Shown here: positions 1 through 6,668 of the stretch, one piece after another | How positions within the stretch are numbered: the first letter of the stretch is position 1 | How the letters are laid out: every line of letters starts with the position of its first letter | Assembly: GCA_030642885.1 (NCBI GenBank) | Contig: DAOWMX010000102.1 | Span: forward strand, 1 to 7,623 | Direction: 5' to 3' | Length of the DNA: 7,623 nt | Source: Anaerolineales bacterium | GTDB taxonomy: Bacteria; Chloroflexota; Anaerolineae; Anaerolineales; E44-bin32 | The notes under the pieces: generated by a model | Seen by the model: the letters and a program-made list of their open reading frames with translations, nothing else | What the model was told of the DNA's origin: nothing | Database searches by the model: none | Translations under genes and position numbers: made by a program

Positions 1-22
1 ATATGCCCTGTTGGCGCTAAAT

Positions 23-39
23 CCGGTATATAAAACTGG
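23..39 (-). terminator. Possible weak hairpin downstream of the epimerase gene
   Basis: CCGGT at 23-27 pairs with ACTGG at 35-39 (one G-T pair) around an AT-rich 7-base loop, about 54 bases past the epimerase stop codon. On the minus strand it is followed by ATTT. The stem is short and the T-run poor, so this is only a candidate; nothing else is recognisable in bases 1-92. Confidence 0.2.
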
Positions 40-92
40 TTTAGGATGGTTAGTCGCATGCCCTGGTTTGGTTAGGTTTGCACGGATGTTTT

Positions 93-1136
93 CTAACGGT
101 TACGCATGAACAGGATCATCTCTTCGATGATTCCTTCGATGGTGTACGTTAAATCCCACCCCGGGTAGTGAGACCTGAGTTTAGAGAGATCGGAGTAATA
201 GCATATATGATCTCCGATGCGATTCTGGTCCGTATAAGTCAGTTCTGGGCGTTTTCCCGAGAGCCGCTCGATGATATCAACACACTCGATCAGACTGGCC
301 GCGTTTTCCTTGCCCCCGCCCAGGTTGTATACCTCTCCAGGTTTTGGATCTTGGGCGAAGTGCCAGAACGCATTAATCACGTCATGGCTGTGAATCTGAT
401 CGCGAACCTGTTTTCCTTTATAACCAAAGATGGTATAGGGACCCTCGCGCAGGGCGACCAGCACAAGATAATTAAGGAAACCGTGAAGCTCAACGCCGGA
501 GTGGTGCGGTCCGGTCAGGCAACCTCCTCTGAAGATCCCGACTTTCAACCCAAAGTAGCGACCGTATTCCTGTGCAAGGATGTCGCCAGCGAGTTTTGAA
601 GCGCCGAACAGCGAGTGCAGGCTCTGATCAACGGGGAAGTCTTCCGGTATCCCATTTACATACTTGGGGTCGTCGTAATCCCAGCGCGTTTCATGCTCCT
701 TAAGCTTGATTTTGTTAGGGCGATCCCCATACACCTTGTTGGTGCTCATGTGTATGAAAACAGCATCGGGGCAGTGTATTCGGCAGGATTCAAGCAGATT
801 CAGGGTTCCAACAGCATTCACATCAAAGTCGTCAAAGGGACGCTTTGCTGCCAGATCGTGACTCGGTTGTGCTGCGGCGTGCAGGATGATGTCGAAATGA
901 TTCTCAGAGAAGAGGGCATCTACGGTTTCTCGATCACGGATATCTAATTCATGATGGGTGAAATGAGTGCAAGATTCCTCGAGTCGCTTGCGATTCCAGG
1001 TTGTGTCCCCTTTGTTGCCGAAGAAATCGGCGCGCATATTGTTGTCAGCGCCATAAACACGGAAACCAAGCTGATCAAAGAACATGACGGCTTCCGATCC
1101 GATTAATCCGCTGCTGCCCGTAACTAAGACATGCAT
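93..1136 (-). CDS. NAD-dependent sugar-nucleotide epimerase/dehydratase, CDP-paratose 2-epimerase-like
   Basis: A 347-residue extended short-chain dehydrogenase, normal length for nucleotide-sugar epimerases. Seen in sequence: an N-terminal Rossmann fold with GSSGLIG at residues 7-13, an acidic residue at the end of the second strand (D31, favouring NAD over NADP), HAAAQP at 86-91, STNKVYG at 131-137, FGASK at 177-181 and GKQVRD at 241-246. STNKVYG, the long insert after it and GKQVRD resemble CDP-paratose 2-epimerase (Tyv/RfbE), which inverts C2 of a CDP-dideoxyhexose for surface polysaccharide. The exact substrate cannot be told. The usual catalytic YxxxK is FxxxK here (codon TTC at 606-608); I recall related proteins with the same Phe, so this may be a subfamily trait rather than a defect. 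The ATG at 1136 has only a distant AAAGG upstream. The gene runs toward base 1 and ends 92 bp from the edge, so partner genes are probably outside the window. Family call is firm, substrate is not. Confidence 0.9.
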   Translation of the reverse strand: MHVLVTGSSGLIGSEAVMFFDQLGFRVYGADNNMRADFFGNKGDTTWNRKRLEESCTHFTHHELDIRDRETVDALFSENHFDIILHAAAQPSHDLAAKRPFDDFDVNAVGTLNLLESCRIHCPDAVFIHMSTNKVYGDRPNKIKLKEHETRWDYDDPKYVNGIPEDFPVDQSLHSLFGASKLAGDILAQEYGRYFGLKVGIFRGGCLTGPHHSGVELHGFLNYLVLVALREGPYTIFGYKGKQVRDQIHSHDVINAFWHFAQDPKPGEVYNLGGGKENAASLIECVDIIERLSGKRPELTYTDQNRIGDHICYYSDLSKLRSHYPGWDLTYTIEGIIEEMILFMRNR

Positions 1137-1211
1137 ACGTAGACCAACACCTTTCTTTCATGACGATGAAAAATGTATGTATTGAAACAGCCATCGTGAT
1201 TGATTATGGAT

Positions 1212-1239
1212 TTGACAGGGACATTCTAAGTGTTTTAAC
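1212..1239 (+). promoter_or_regulatory. Candidate sigma70-type promoter for the Yip1-family gene
   Basis: TTGACA at 1212-1217 is a perfect -35 hexamer. With a 16-base spacer it is followed by TTTAAC at 1234-1239, four of six matches to TATAAT. Transcription from here would give a leader of about 220 bases containing the hairpin at 1318-1342. An alternative is TTGGTG at 1295-1300 with a 17-base spacer to CATAAT at 1318-1323. Neither is decisive. Confidence 0.3.
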
Positions 1240-1257
1240 GTTCTTTTGAAAGAGAAC
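1240..1257. repeat. Short inverted repeat, 7-bp stem with TGAA loop
   Basis: GTTCTTT at 1240-1246 pairs with AGAGAAC at 1251-1257, with one T-G pair on the plus strand, around the loop TGAA. No T-run follows on either strand, so it does not look like an intrinsic terminator. It lies just downstream of the candidate promoter at 1212-1239 and could be a protein-binding site or chance. Confidence 0.3.
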
Positions 1258-1317
1258 CTCGAGGATCGGAGCTATCGGGTGCATGATGCAAGCATTGGTG
1301 TTAATTGAATAAAACTA

Positions 1318-1342
1318 CATAATGGACACACAATCCATTATG
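1318..1342. promoter_or_regulatory. Perfect 9-bp inverted repeat, possible operator
   Basis: CATAATGGA at 1318-1326 and TCCATTATG at 1334-1342 are exact reverse complements separated by seven bases (CACACAA). The first six bases, CATAAT, match the sigma70 -10 hexamer at five of six positions and sit 17 bases after TTGGTG (1295-1300), so a repressor bound here could block a promoter. In RNA it would form a hairpin. It has no following T-run, which argues against a terminator. The symmetry is directly seen; the function is inferred. Confidence 0.45.
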
Positions 1343-1464
1343 CTCATCAAGGGGCGCCAGAGTTAATTGTCAATCGAATAGGCGCCAAGACGTCAGGGTT
1401 CACATGTTAAAGCGCAATAAACTGGGCTTACTTCATGAATGAGGGGAGTGAAAGGAACTTGACG

Positions 1465-2199
1465 ATGTCTGATTTTGAAGATGGCAACGCTATAACCACC
1501 GAGACAGGGAGCAGCGCTATTCCCACCGGGTATGGGACATATTCCTGGTTTGAAGCCTGGCGGATGGCGCTCACACGCCCAAACGAGGAGACATTCCGCA
1601 GCTTGGCGGATGACCCGAACGGATCGCTCGGCCGGGCGCTGGGCTGGATCGCCATTACAAGCGCAATTTCCTTCCTGATTTCCTCTGCTATTCAGTTAGT
1701 ATTTTCAGGCCTCTTGGCCGGACCAAGTGTATTTGAAGCGCTCGAACAGGAAGCGGGACTGTTGCTACCAGGGGGTTTGATGATTGCGGGTGTCTTTGTC
1801 TGCGGGCTGCCCATGGTCGCTCTTTTCAGCGCCATTGGCATTCTTATATACACAGGGTTAGTGCAGTTCACTGCAAGCGCCTTCGGGGGAGAAGGAACCT
1901 TCACTGAAATGGCGTATGCGCTGGCTGCTTTCACTGCACCGATAACGCTCCTTAGTGCTGCAATCGGGTGGATTCCGATAGTAAATTGCCTGACAATTCC
2001 ACTTGTGATTTACAACCTGGTCCTCACTCTTCTGGCCGTGAAATCTGTCAACCGCATATCCTGGGGAAAGACGATCGGTATTTTCGCCGTTCTGCTCCTG
2101 GTCAGCGTGTTGTTGGCCGTCGTTCTGGGTTTGTTGATCTGGATTCCATTAAGGGATACCCTGCTGGCTCCCGGGGGTTTGTACGGGGTTCCTTATTGA
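1465..2199 (+). CDS. Yip1-family polytopic membrane protein
   Basis: A 244-residue integral membrane protein. The soluble N-terminal segment (about 55 residues) ends with ALTRPNE and DPNGSLGRA, a pattern I associate with Yip1-domain proteins of Chloroflexota. Five or six hydrophobic segments follow, roughly at residues 59-83, 98-118, 118-135, 149-170, 172-192 and 203-229. Eukaryotic Yip1 proteins work in membrane traffic; bacterial members have no established role, so no function is assigned. I place the start at ATG 1465: AAAGGA at 1451-1456 lies eight bases before it, whereas the in-frame ATG at 1435, ten codons upstream, has no ribosome site. The gene is divergent from the epimerase and converges with the LTD gene, ending 37 bases from its stop, so it appears monocistronic. 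Family is fairly certain, exact start likely. Confidence 0.8.
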   Translation: MSDFEDGNAITTETGSSAIPTGYGTYSWFEAWRMALTRPNEETFRSLADDPNGSLGRALGWIAITSAISFLISSAIQLVFSGLLAGPSVFEALEQEAGLLLPGGLMIAGVFVCGLPMVALFSAIGILIYTGLVQFTASAFGGEGTFTEMAYALAAFTAPITLLSAAIGWIPIVNCLTIPLVIYNLVLTLLAVKSVNRISWGKTIGIFAVLLLVSVLLAVVLGLLIWIPLRDTLLAPGGLYGVPY

Positions 2200-2212
2200 T
2201 AGGTGCGAAGAT

Positions 2213-2235
2213 CCCCTCGGGTTGTTTACAAGGGG
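2213..2235. terminator. Possible bidirectional terminator at the convergent junction
   Basis: CCCCT at 2213-2217 and AGGGG at 2231-2235 form a 5-bp stem around 13 bases that contain a second small symmetry (TTGT, TT, ACAA). It lies between the convergent stops at 2199 and 2237, where a shared terminator is expected. On the plus strand TTTAATTCTT follows; on the minus strand there is no T-run. Weak by sequence, supported mainly by position. Confidence 0.3.
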
Positions 2236-2236
2236 T

Positions 2237-4885
2237 TTAATTCTTAGTAATAGACAAAGGGGCGCTCTCCGTATCTGCGATATCGAAATGCGCGGTGGAG
2301 CAGAGCAAGTGCCCTTGTGAACTCAACCGGTTCACCAACTCAGGATGACGTCCGAGGCGAGGGAACCGCATCCTGGGGGGTTCTCCCGGCGTGCACACGC
2401 CAACGATTTTCTTTTCTATTCCGAAAACGTTCTCAAGAAAGAGCCGGTTCGGCTCACCTGCGGTTGGCCATAAGCCGTAATGTAGATGCCCCGAGCCATC
2501 TGGCAGACGCCCATAAGATAAGTTGTAGGCGCGCACACGCTTGTAGGAGATCTTATCAATCACACGTTCGTCGGGCGAGAGCAAGCGGACAGTGTCGCCG
2601 CCATCGTTAAGCGCAATCCGTGTGCGCGATCGGAAAAACGCTACAAATTCACCGGGTCGAAGCGTCACCCCCGGGAGCTCGTATGGGTTTGATCCCCCAT
2701 CGGCAATGTCATCCAACCACCAACCTCTCAGGTTGACAGCGAAGGGACCGAGGTTGAGAAGTTCGATGAATTCGTCCTTCGTGTCAACCCCGCCGGTTCC
2801 CTCCCAATCGTAATGAGGGCGTATCAACACCTCGTTGATTACGATTTTCCCAGGGATCCAGGTCGGTACGGGCGTGGGGAATAACAAAGAGTTAGGTTGA
2901 CGGGGCGTCCCTTGGATCTGCCTTCCCTGAGCGTCACGTCCGTTTCCACCCCAACCGGTGAAGGTCCCCCAATTCCCGCGTCGGTCCTCGCCTCCCCGGC
3001 GCTCCATCGACCTGCGAGTCCCCTGATTGCCTCCAGGCCAGGATCCCCCACCCAGATTTGCGCTATCGATCACTTTTCCGCTCGGGCTCTGCAGCCTGAG
3101 GCTTTCTCCGTCGTTCCTCAAACCGCCACTGTATATTTGATCGGCGTGGATATTAAGGACCGTAGCATCGTCTGTTCGCTCCAGAAGGAAATAGCCGTGG
3201 GCTGTAATTGTGCCTGCGAGGGTGATGCGTAGATCGCTGCCATCCGAAAGAACCCAGCCTGTGAGATCTATCGGGTCCGTCCCCGGGTTATGCAGCTCGA
3301 TCCATTCATCATTCGAGGAAGCATGCGTGCCTGCCCAGGCGACCTCGTTGATGATCACAGCCAACGGCTGGAAGATAGCTGGTTGAGAAGTTGGTGTGGG
3401 GGAAGGCGAGGAGAGGAAGGGAGAGTTCATTTGCCGCGGCGTACCCGGAACAGGACCTCCATGAGCATCGAGACCACTCCCGCTGTCCCCATCGTAGGAT
3501 GTCCAATTCCCGGGTATGTCGGCGCCCCCGATTCTCTCCATACTGGCATGTGTGCCGCGGTTGCCCGCGGGCCATCCGCTCAATCCGTCGGCGCTGTCAA
3601 TCTCCGCCCCGGATGGATCGCGCAGTTCCAAACGCTCGCCAACGTTGTTGAGATTACCTGAGTAGATCAGGTCGGCAGCGATGTTGGAAATGGCGTTATC
3701 GTCCGTTCGCTCCAGCAAGAAATAGCTATAAGGGGCGATGATACCCGAGAGGGTGACGGCAATGTCCCCGCCGTCGTTGAGGGACCAACCGGCAAGATCA
3801 ACCGGGGCTGAGTTTGGGTTGAAGAGTTCGATCCACTCGTCGCTGGAGGAGGCAACGGTTCCAGCCCATGCGATTTCATTGATGAACAAGTATTGTGGAG
3901 GGAAATGGGCATCGGTGGTCGGGGTCAAAGAGGGAGTTGGGGAGGCGAAAAAGATAGAGTTGTATTGTCGAGGGGTGCCGCGGATCGGATTGCCATCGAT
4001 ATCATGACCGTTTCCACCCCAGCCGGTGAATGTCACCCAATTTCCGGGTTGATCTTCACCCCCGCGACGTTCCATGCTGGAGCGCGAGCCGGAGCTGCCG
4101 GCTGGCCATGCGCCGCCCCCGATATTTGCGCTGTCTACGGTTAACCCGCTGGGATCGAAGAGGCGGAGGGTTTCACCATCGTTCCGCAGATTCCCCGAAT
4201 AGATCTGGTCAGCTGAGATATTAGCGATGGTGCCGTCATCAGTTCGCTCAAGGAGATAGAAGCTATAGGGAGCGATCGTGCCTTGCAGGTGTAGTTGAAG
4301 ATCATCGCCATCCGTCAGAATCCACCCCGACAAATCGATGTTTTCATCCGTTGTGTTGAGCAGTTCGATCCATTCATCGCTTGAAGAAGCAACGGTGCCC
4401 GCCCAGGCGACTTCGTTGATTAAAACGCTGAGCGGAGGATAGGTTCGGGGGACTTCTGTGTTGGTAGGGGAAAGCGCTAGAGGCAGCGTGGCTGTCAATG
4501 TCGGCGATGAAGATACCGTCTCGCTTGGTGTAGGTGTAAATGGTGGGTGCGTGGTTGAAGAAGGCGTTGGATCCAAAGTAGCTTCCGGCGGCGGTGATGG
4601 AGACACCGTTTCGCTCAGCGTGGGCGTATGCAGAGGATATGGGGTTGACGATGGCGTTGGTGTTTCGCTCGCGGCGGGAGACGGAGTCGGTTCTACGGTG
4701 ACGGTCTCGCCAGGAGTGTAGGTAGGAGGTGGAACAGGGGACTGTGTCGGGGCGGGGGGCGTTTCAGGGGAAGCGGGTATTGCACCTTTTCGTCTGGGAA
4801 ACGAAAAAGCAGACAGAAAGAAAATCAACCCGGCCAGCAATACAGTGCGGGCCGGGCATTTGAGACGTGCGTGATGGGTCATCAC
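2237..4885 (-). CDS. Large exported lamin-tail-domain (LTD) repeat protein
   Basis: 882 residues. A basic N-terminus and hydrophobic stretch (about 14-28) form a signal peptide or membrane anchor; the cleavage site is unclear because RRK follows directly. Residues 36-150 are a Pro/Thr/Ser stalk with a 30-residue tandem repeat (76-105, 106-135). Three similar LTD modules start with INE(V/I)AWAGT at 156, 335 and 512; each holds DEWIEL, GW, LLERTDD, IYSG, SMER and GTPRQ. A fourth, divergent LTD starts at INEVLIRP (683) and ends near PTAGEPN. The last 65 residues match nothing I know and hold C831 and C862. The bacterial LTD is an immunoglobulin-like fold found in secreted proteins, often beside enzymes; no catalytic domain is seen, so an adhesive or structural surface role is inferred. 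The start is GTG 4885 or the adjacent ATG 4882; neither has a well-spaced ribosome site. No sortase motif is seen. Confidence 0.88.
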   Translation of the reverse strand: MMTHHARLKCPARTVLLAGLIFFLSAFSFPRRKGAIPASPETPPAPTQSPVPPPTYTPGETVTVEPTPSPAASETPTPSSTPYPLHTPTLSETVSPSPPPEATLDPTPSSTTHPPFTPTPSETVSSSPTLTATLPLALSPTNTEVPRTYPPLSVLINEVAWAGTVASSSDEWIELLNTTDENIDLSGWILTDGDDLQLHLQGTIAPYSFYLLERTDDGTIANISADQIYSGNLRNDGETLRLFDPSGLTVDSANIGGGAWPAGSSGSRSSMERRGGEDQPGNWVTFTGWGGNGHDIDGNPIRGTPRQYNSIFFASPTPSLTPTTDAHFPPQYLFINEIAWAGTVASSSDEWIELFNPNSAPVDLAGWSLNDGGDIAVTLSGIIAPYSYFLLERTDDNAISNIAADLIYSGNLNNVGERLELRDPSGAEIDSADGLSGWPAGNRGTHASMERIGGADIPGNWTSYDGDSGSGLDAHGGPVPGTPRQMNSPFLSSPSPTPTSQPAIFQPLAVIINEVAWAGTHASSNDEWIELHNPGTDPIDLTGWVLSDGSDLRITLAGTITAHGYFLLERTDDATVLNIHADQIYSGGLRNDGESLRLQSPSGKVIDSANLGGGSWPGGNQGTRRSMERRGGEDRRGNWGTFTGWGGNGRDAQGRQIQGTPRQPNSLLFPTPVPTWIPGKIVINEVLIRPHYDWEGTGGVDTKDEFIELLNLGPFAVNLRGWWLDDIADGGSNPYELPGVTLRPGEFVAFFRSRTRIALNDGGDTVRLLSPDERVIDKISYKRVRAYNLSYGRLPDGSGHLHYGLWPTAGEPNRLFLENVFGIEKKIVGVCTPGEPPRMRFPRLGRHPELVNRLSSQGHLLCSTAHFDIADTESAPLSITKN
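2885..4426 (-). repeat. Three tandem LTD coding units (about 531-537 bp period)
   Basis: Three homologous units inside the LTD gene encode residues 154-310 (3956-4426), 333-490 (3416-3889) and 510-667 (2885-3358). Domain starts are spaced by 179 and 177 residues. Short Pro/Thr/Ser linkers separate units. By eye, the second half of unit 1 matches unit 3 at 54 of 77 positions, but unit 2 at only about 42 of 76. The divergent fourth LTD (about 2438-2845) lies directly downstream. Confidence 0.85.
4481..4660 (-). repeat. 90-bp tandem duplication in the Pro/Thr/Ser stalk
   Basis: Residues 76-105 and 106-135 of the LTD protein are two 30-residue copies identical at about 20 of 30 positions, sharing PTPSST, TPT and SETVS in register. 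An upstream ETV at residues 60-62 followed by EPTPSP may be a degenerate third copy. Such stalks usually hold a surface domain away from the membrane. Confidence 0.75.
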
Positions 4886-4914
4886 AATCCCCCGAGACCC
4901 TCTGTTTCACAACC

Positions 4915-4943
4915 AGCTTAGCACATCCGTTCTATAAAGTCAA
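4915..4943 (-). promoter_or_regulatory. Sigma70-type promoter of the LTD gene
   Basis: Read on the minus strand, TTGACT (4943-4938) matches the -35 consensus at five of six positions. After exactly 17 bases comes TAAGCT (4920-4915), preceded by TGC, which makes an extended -10 (TGnTAnnnT). Transcription would begin near 4908, about 23-26 bases before the start codon. It lies in the 213-base gap after the glycosidase gene, so the LTD gene can be transcribed independently. CAAAC (4941-4945) and GTTTG (4956-4960) form a small inverted repeat touching the -35. I see no strong terminator for the upstream gene in this gap. Confidence 0.6.
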
Positions 4944-5098
4944 ACATTTGTATTCGTTTGTGTTTTGAAATTAAATAGTGGACTCCTTGTTATCGAAAGC
5001 AAGACTCGGAAGGACATCGTCCCAACTTGATCGGCTGACACCCTGATTTTATGATTTGCGTAGTGACTTAGAGGGAGGAGAAGGAAGATCTGCTGCTT

Positions 5099-6613
5099 TT
5101 AGGGCAAAATAGACGAGGTGGCAGGAGTATCAACGATGGCGGACAGAGCCGCTTCGTCCACCCAGCCGATCGTGCCAGCAAAATCAACTTTCCACCAATG
5201 AGTGCTTTTGGCGAGCACTCCGTTTAATCTATTCCATTGATGGAGAACGGTCCCCTGGGTATTCGTGTCTACCGACGTTAGAGAGGGGAAGTTCGTCCCG
5301 GGACCGAGATGTACGTTTGTGGGGTATAGGGCGGTGACCTGCGTCCCGGGAGAGAATTTTGACGACTTTTCCATCGGCTCGACGATAACCATCATCATAC
5401 CGTTAGCCACAGTGCGTTCGTGGCCATCGGAGGGCTGGTTCACCACCTCGCCGTTCACCCACATCGTAGATGAGCCGCCGCCATCGAGGTTGATGCCTTC
5501 GGTGGCATGGAGCTCCTCCTGACAGAAATGTGCCAACTCGAGGACTGTCATCCCGATGCTGTACGCATTGTCGCGGCCGTCGACGACGACGAAGTATAAG
5601 TAGTCCTGGTTGTAACAGATCGCAGTTCGTGGATGTAGCAGCAATGCGCCACGCTGCTCGAATTTTTGGATCTCGTCTTCATACAGGAAGATGATGTTTC
5701 CGGCGATGCTCGCGTACGACTTGGTCCACTCCTCAGGTGCGGGGTACTTACAGTCCTGGTCAAGGTGTGTGATCTCGAGTGATAGGCCGACGGCATCTCC
5801 CTCCGTTAGAAACTGCACCAACTGATCATCGGTATTCCCCCATCCGCTAAGAACCACATGGTCGAACGGGATAGGGGTTGAGCCCGGCGCGATGCGGATC
5901 TCGCGCACGATGCCGGTAACCATATGCGGGTAGGGCATCAAGGTAGCAGGTCGGGTCAGTTCTACCAGAACGTCGACCCCTTTAGTCCCTCTTTTGCTGT
6001 CACGGTCGAATTGTGGCGTGAGTAGGATTAACTGATCTCTCCGGGGGCGGGTGTTAATTCCGTCGATATCCATGCGGTCCCCGGTTGTGAGATTCGTGAG
6101 CACTTGCTTCCCTGGGCGATGGTACACACATTGACCAAGAAAGACGCTGTTATCTTCCTTCCATGACAGGCCGCTGATGCCAGAGAGCTCATCAAACCAT
6201 TTTGAGTACCACCCGGAATGGATCACGCCGCCGTGGGCAATCCCCGTATCGGGATCGTAGAAGGATCCATTGATCGCGACGACAACGCGATTGCGGGCAC
6301 CCCATGTATCCCCCCAGGCGTTGATGGCGCCATCGTAGCGCTCGGCCATGCCGCTGACGGTCTCCAGCCCTCCGGAAAGCCTGCCCTGGGCAATGCTGCT
6401 CTCGAGGATGGTGTCCGATTGTTCTCGATCTATACGGGCGACATATGCACGATTCGGACCCGGAAGCCAGAACATCTGGAAATCAACCCCCGCGGCAATA
6501 TGCTCCCAGCCGGAAGAGGCGCTTTGTGCGGCCTGGGCTGCGGGTCCAAACGCCAGGGCGAGAAGGCAGAGGGAAAATAAGACAGATCGAGTTAGGGTAC
6601 GCGTGTCCATCAT
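5099..6613 (-). CDS. Exported phosphodiester glycosidase family protein with C-terminal SH3-like domain
   Basis: 504 residues. The N-terminus is a signal peptide: basic start, hydrophobic 10-22, probable cleavage after AQA (residue 28). The central region is the NAGPA/DUF2233 fold: INGSFYDPDTG (114-124), RTAICYN (329-335), VVVDGR (342-347), GINLDGGGSST (373-383) and RTVANGMMM (400-408). The family includes the mammalian enzyme that uncovers mannose-6-phosphate by cleaving a GlcNAc phosphodiester; bacterial members are thought to cleave sugar-phosphate diesters in envelope or extracellular glycans. Residues 423-492 look like a bacterial SH3 domain (NVHLGPGTNFPSL, HWWKVDF, GTIGWV), which could target it to the cell wall. 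All recognisable motifs are intact, so it should be active, but the substrate is unknown. Start choice between ATG 6613 and ATG 6610 is open; no ribosome site is visible. Confidence 0.88.
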   Translation of the reverse strand: MMDTRTLTRSVLFSLCLLALAFGPAAQAAQSASSGWEHIAAGVDFQMFWLPGPNRAYVARIDREQSDTILESSIAQGRLSGGLETVSGMAERYDGAINAWGDTWGARNRVVVAINGSFYDPDTGIAHGGVIHSGWYSKWFDELSGISGLSWKEDNSVFLGQCVYHRPGKQVLTNLTTGDRMDIDGINTRPRRDQLILLTPQFDRDSKRGTKGVDVLVELTRPATLMPYPHMVTGIVREIRIAPGSTPIPFDHVVLSGWGNTDDQLVQFLTEGDAVGLSLEITHLDQDCKYPAPEEWTKSYASIAGNIIFLYEDEIQKFEQRGALLLHPRTAICYNQDYLYFVVVDGRDNAYSIGMTVLELAHFCQEELHATEGINLDGGGSSTMWVNGEVVNQPSDGHERTVANGMMMVIVEPMEKSSKFSPGTQVTALYPTNVHLGPGTNFPSLTSVDTNTQGTVLHQWNRLNGVLAKSTHWWKVDFAGTIGWVDEAALSAIVDTPATSSILP

Positions 6614-6639
6614 CGTTATAACCGGTAGGTGGTTTTTCC

Positions 6640-6668
6640 ATCATACTTTGCACGTCCACCATTGTCGA
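6640..6668 (-). promoter_or_regulatory. Sigma70-type promoter of the phosphodiester glycosidase gene
   Basis: On the minus strand TCGACA (6668-6663) and TATGAT (6645-6640) each match the consensus hexamers at five of six positions and are exactly 17 bases apart. Transcription should start near 6633, giving a leader of about 20 bases that lacks a Shine-Dalgarno sequence. The -35 sits in the 8-bp palindrome TGTCGACA (6663-6670). The rest of the 206-base divergent gap (6614-6819) shows no gene and no convincing plus-strand promoter. Confidence 0.6.

Larger units (their letters stand above)
1137..1464. other. Divergent intergenic region, structured, no gene
   Basis: These 328 bases separate the minus-strand epimerase from the plus-strand Yip1-family gene and must carry the promoters of both. 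I see no credible ORF or RNA gene. It is relatively AT-rich and contains: a TTGACA hexamer (1212-1217), a hairpin (1240-1257), the odd-length palindrome TGCATGATGCA (1280-1290), GTTAATTG twice (1300-1307 and 1362-1369), a perfect 9-bp inverted repeat (1318-1342), and the palindrome-containing heptamer GGCGCCA twice (1353-1359 and 1381-1387). I did not find a convincing promoter for the epimerase on the minus strand; a CATAAT at 1202-1207 read in reverse lacks a good -35 partner. Confidence 0.6.

Noticed and set aside
3..65. Direct repeat ATGCCCTG at 3-10 and 58-65 as an attachment or insertion footprint
   Set aside because: Eight bases are too short to support this, no mobile gene lies between the copies, and chance is sufficient.
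168..947. Plus-strand ORFs of 143 and 110 codons opposite the epimerase
   Set aside because: They are antisense shadows of a gene with clear SDR motifs; their products show no recognisable domain.
1435..1464. Ten-codon N-terminal extension of the Yip1-family protein from ATG 1435
   Set aside because: No ribosome site precedes 1435, while ATG 1465 has AAAGGA eight bases upstream; the extra residues are polar and do not resemble the family N-terminus.
2885..4426. Regularly spaced repeats that might suggest a CRISPR or satellite array
   Set aside because: The period is over 500 bp and the copies are diverged coding units with conserved protein motifs, not short identical repeats with unique spacers.
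2317..4721. Several plus-strand ORFs across the LTD gene, including a Gly/Val-rich one at 4458-4721
   Set aside because: The regular Gly/Val pattern is the reverse complement of the Pro/Thr/Ser stalk codons; the others are shadows of the LTD modules.
5013..5025. Small hairpin GGAC, ATC, GTCC as terminator of the glycosidase gene
   Set aside because: The stem is only four or five base pairs, the loop is three bases, and no T-run follows on the minus strand.
5070..5088. 19-base polypurine run containing a strong GGAGGAG on the plus strand
   Set aside because: No start codon with an open plus-strand frame follows at a suitable distance; it lies just past the glycosidase stop codon and is probably incidental.
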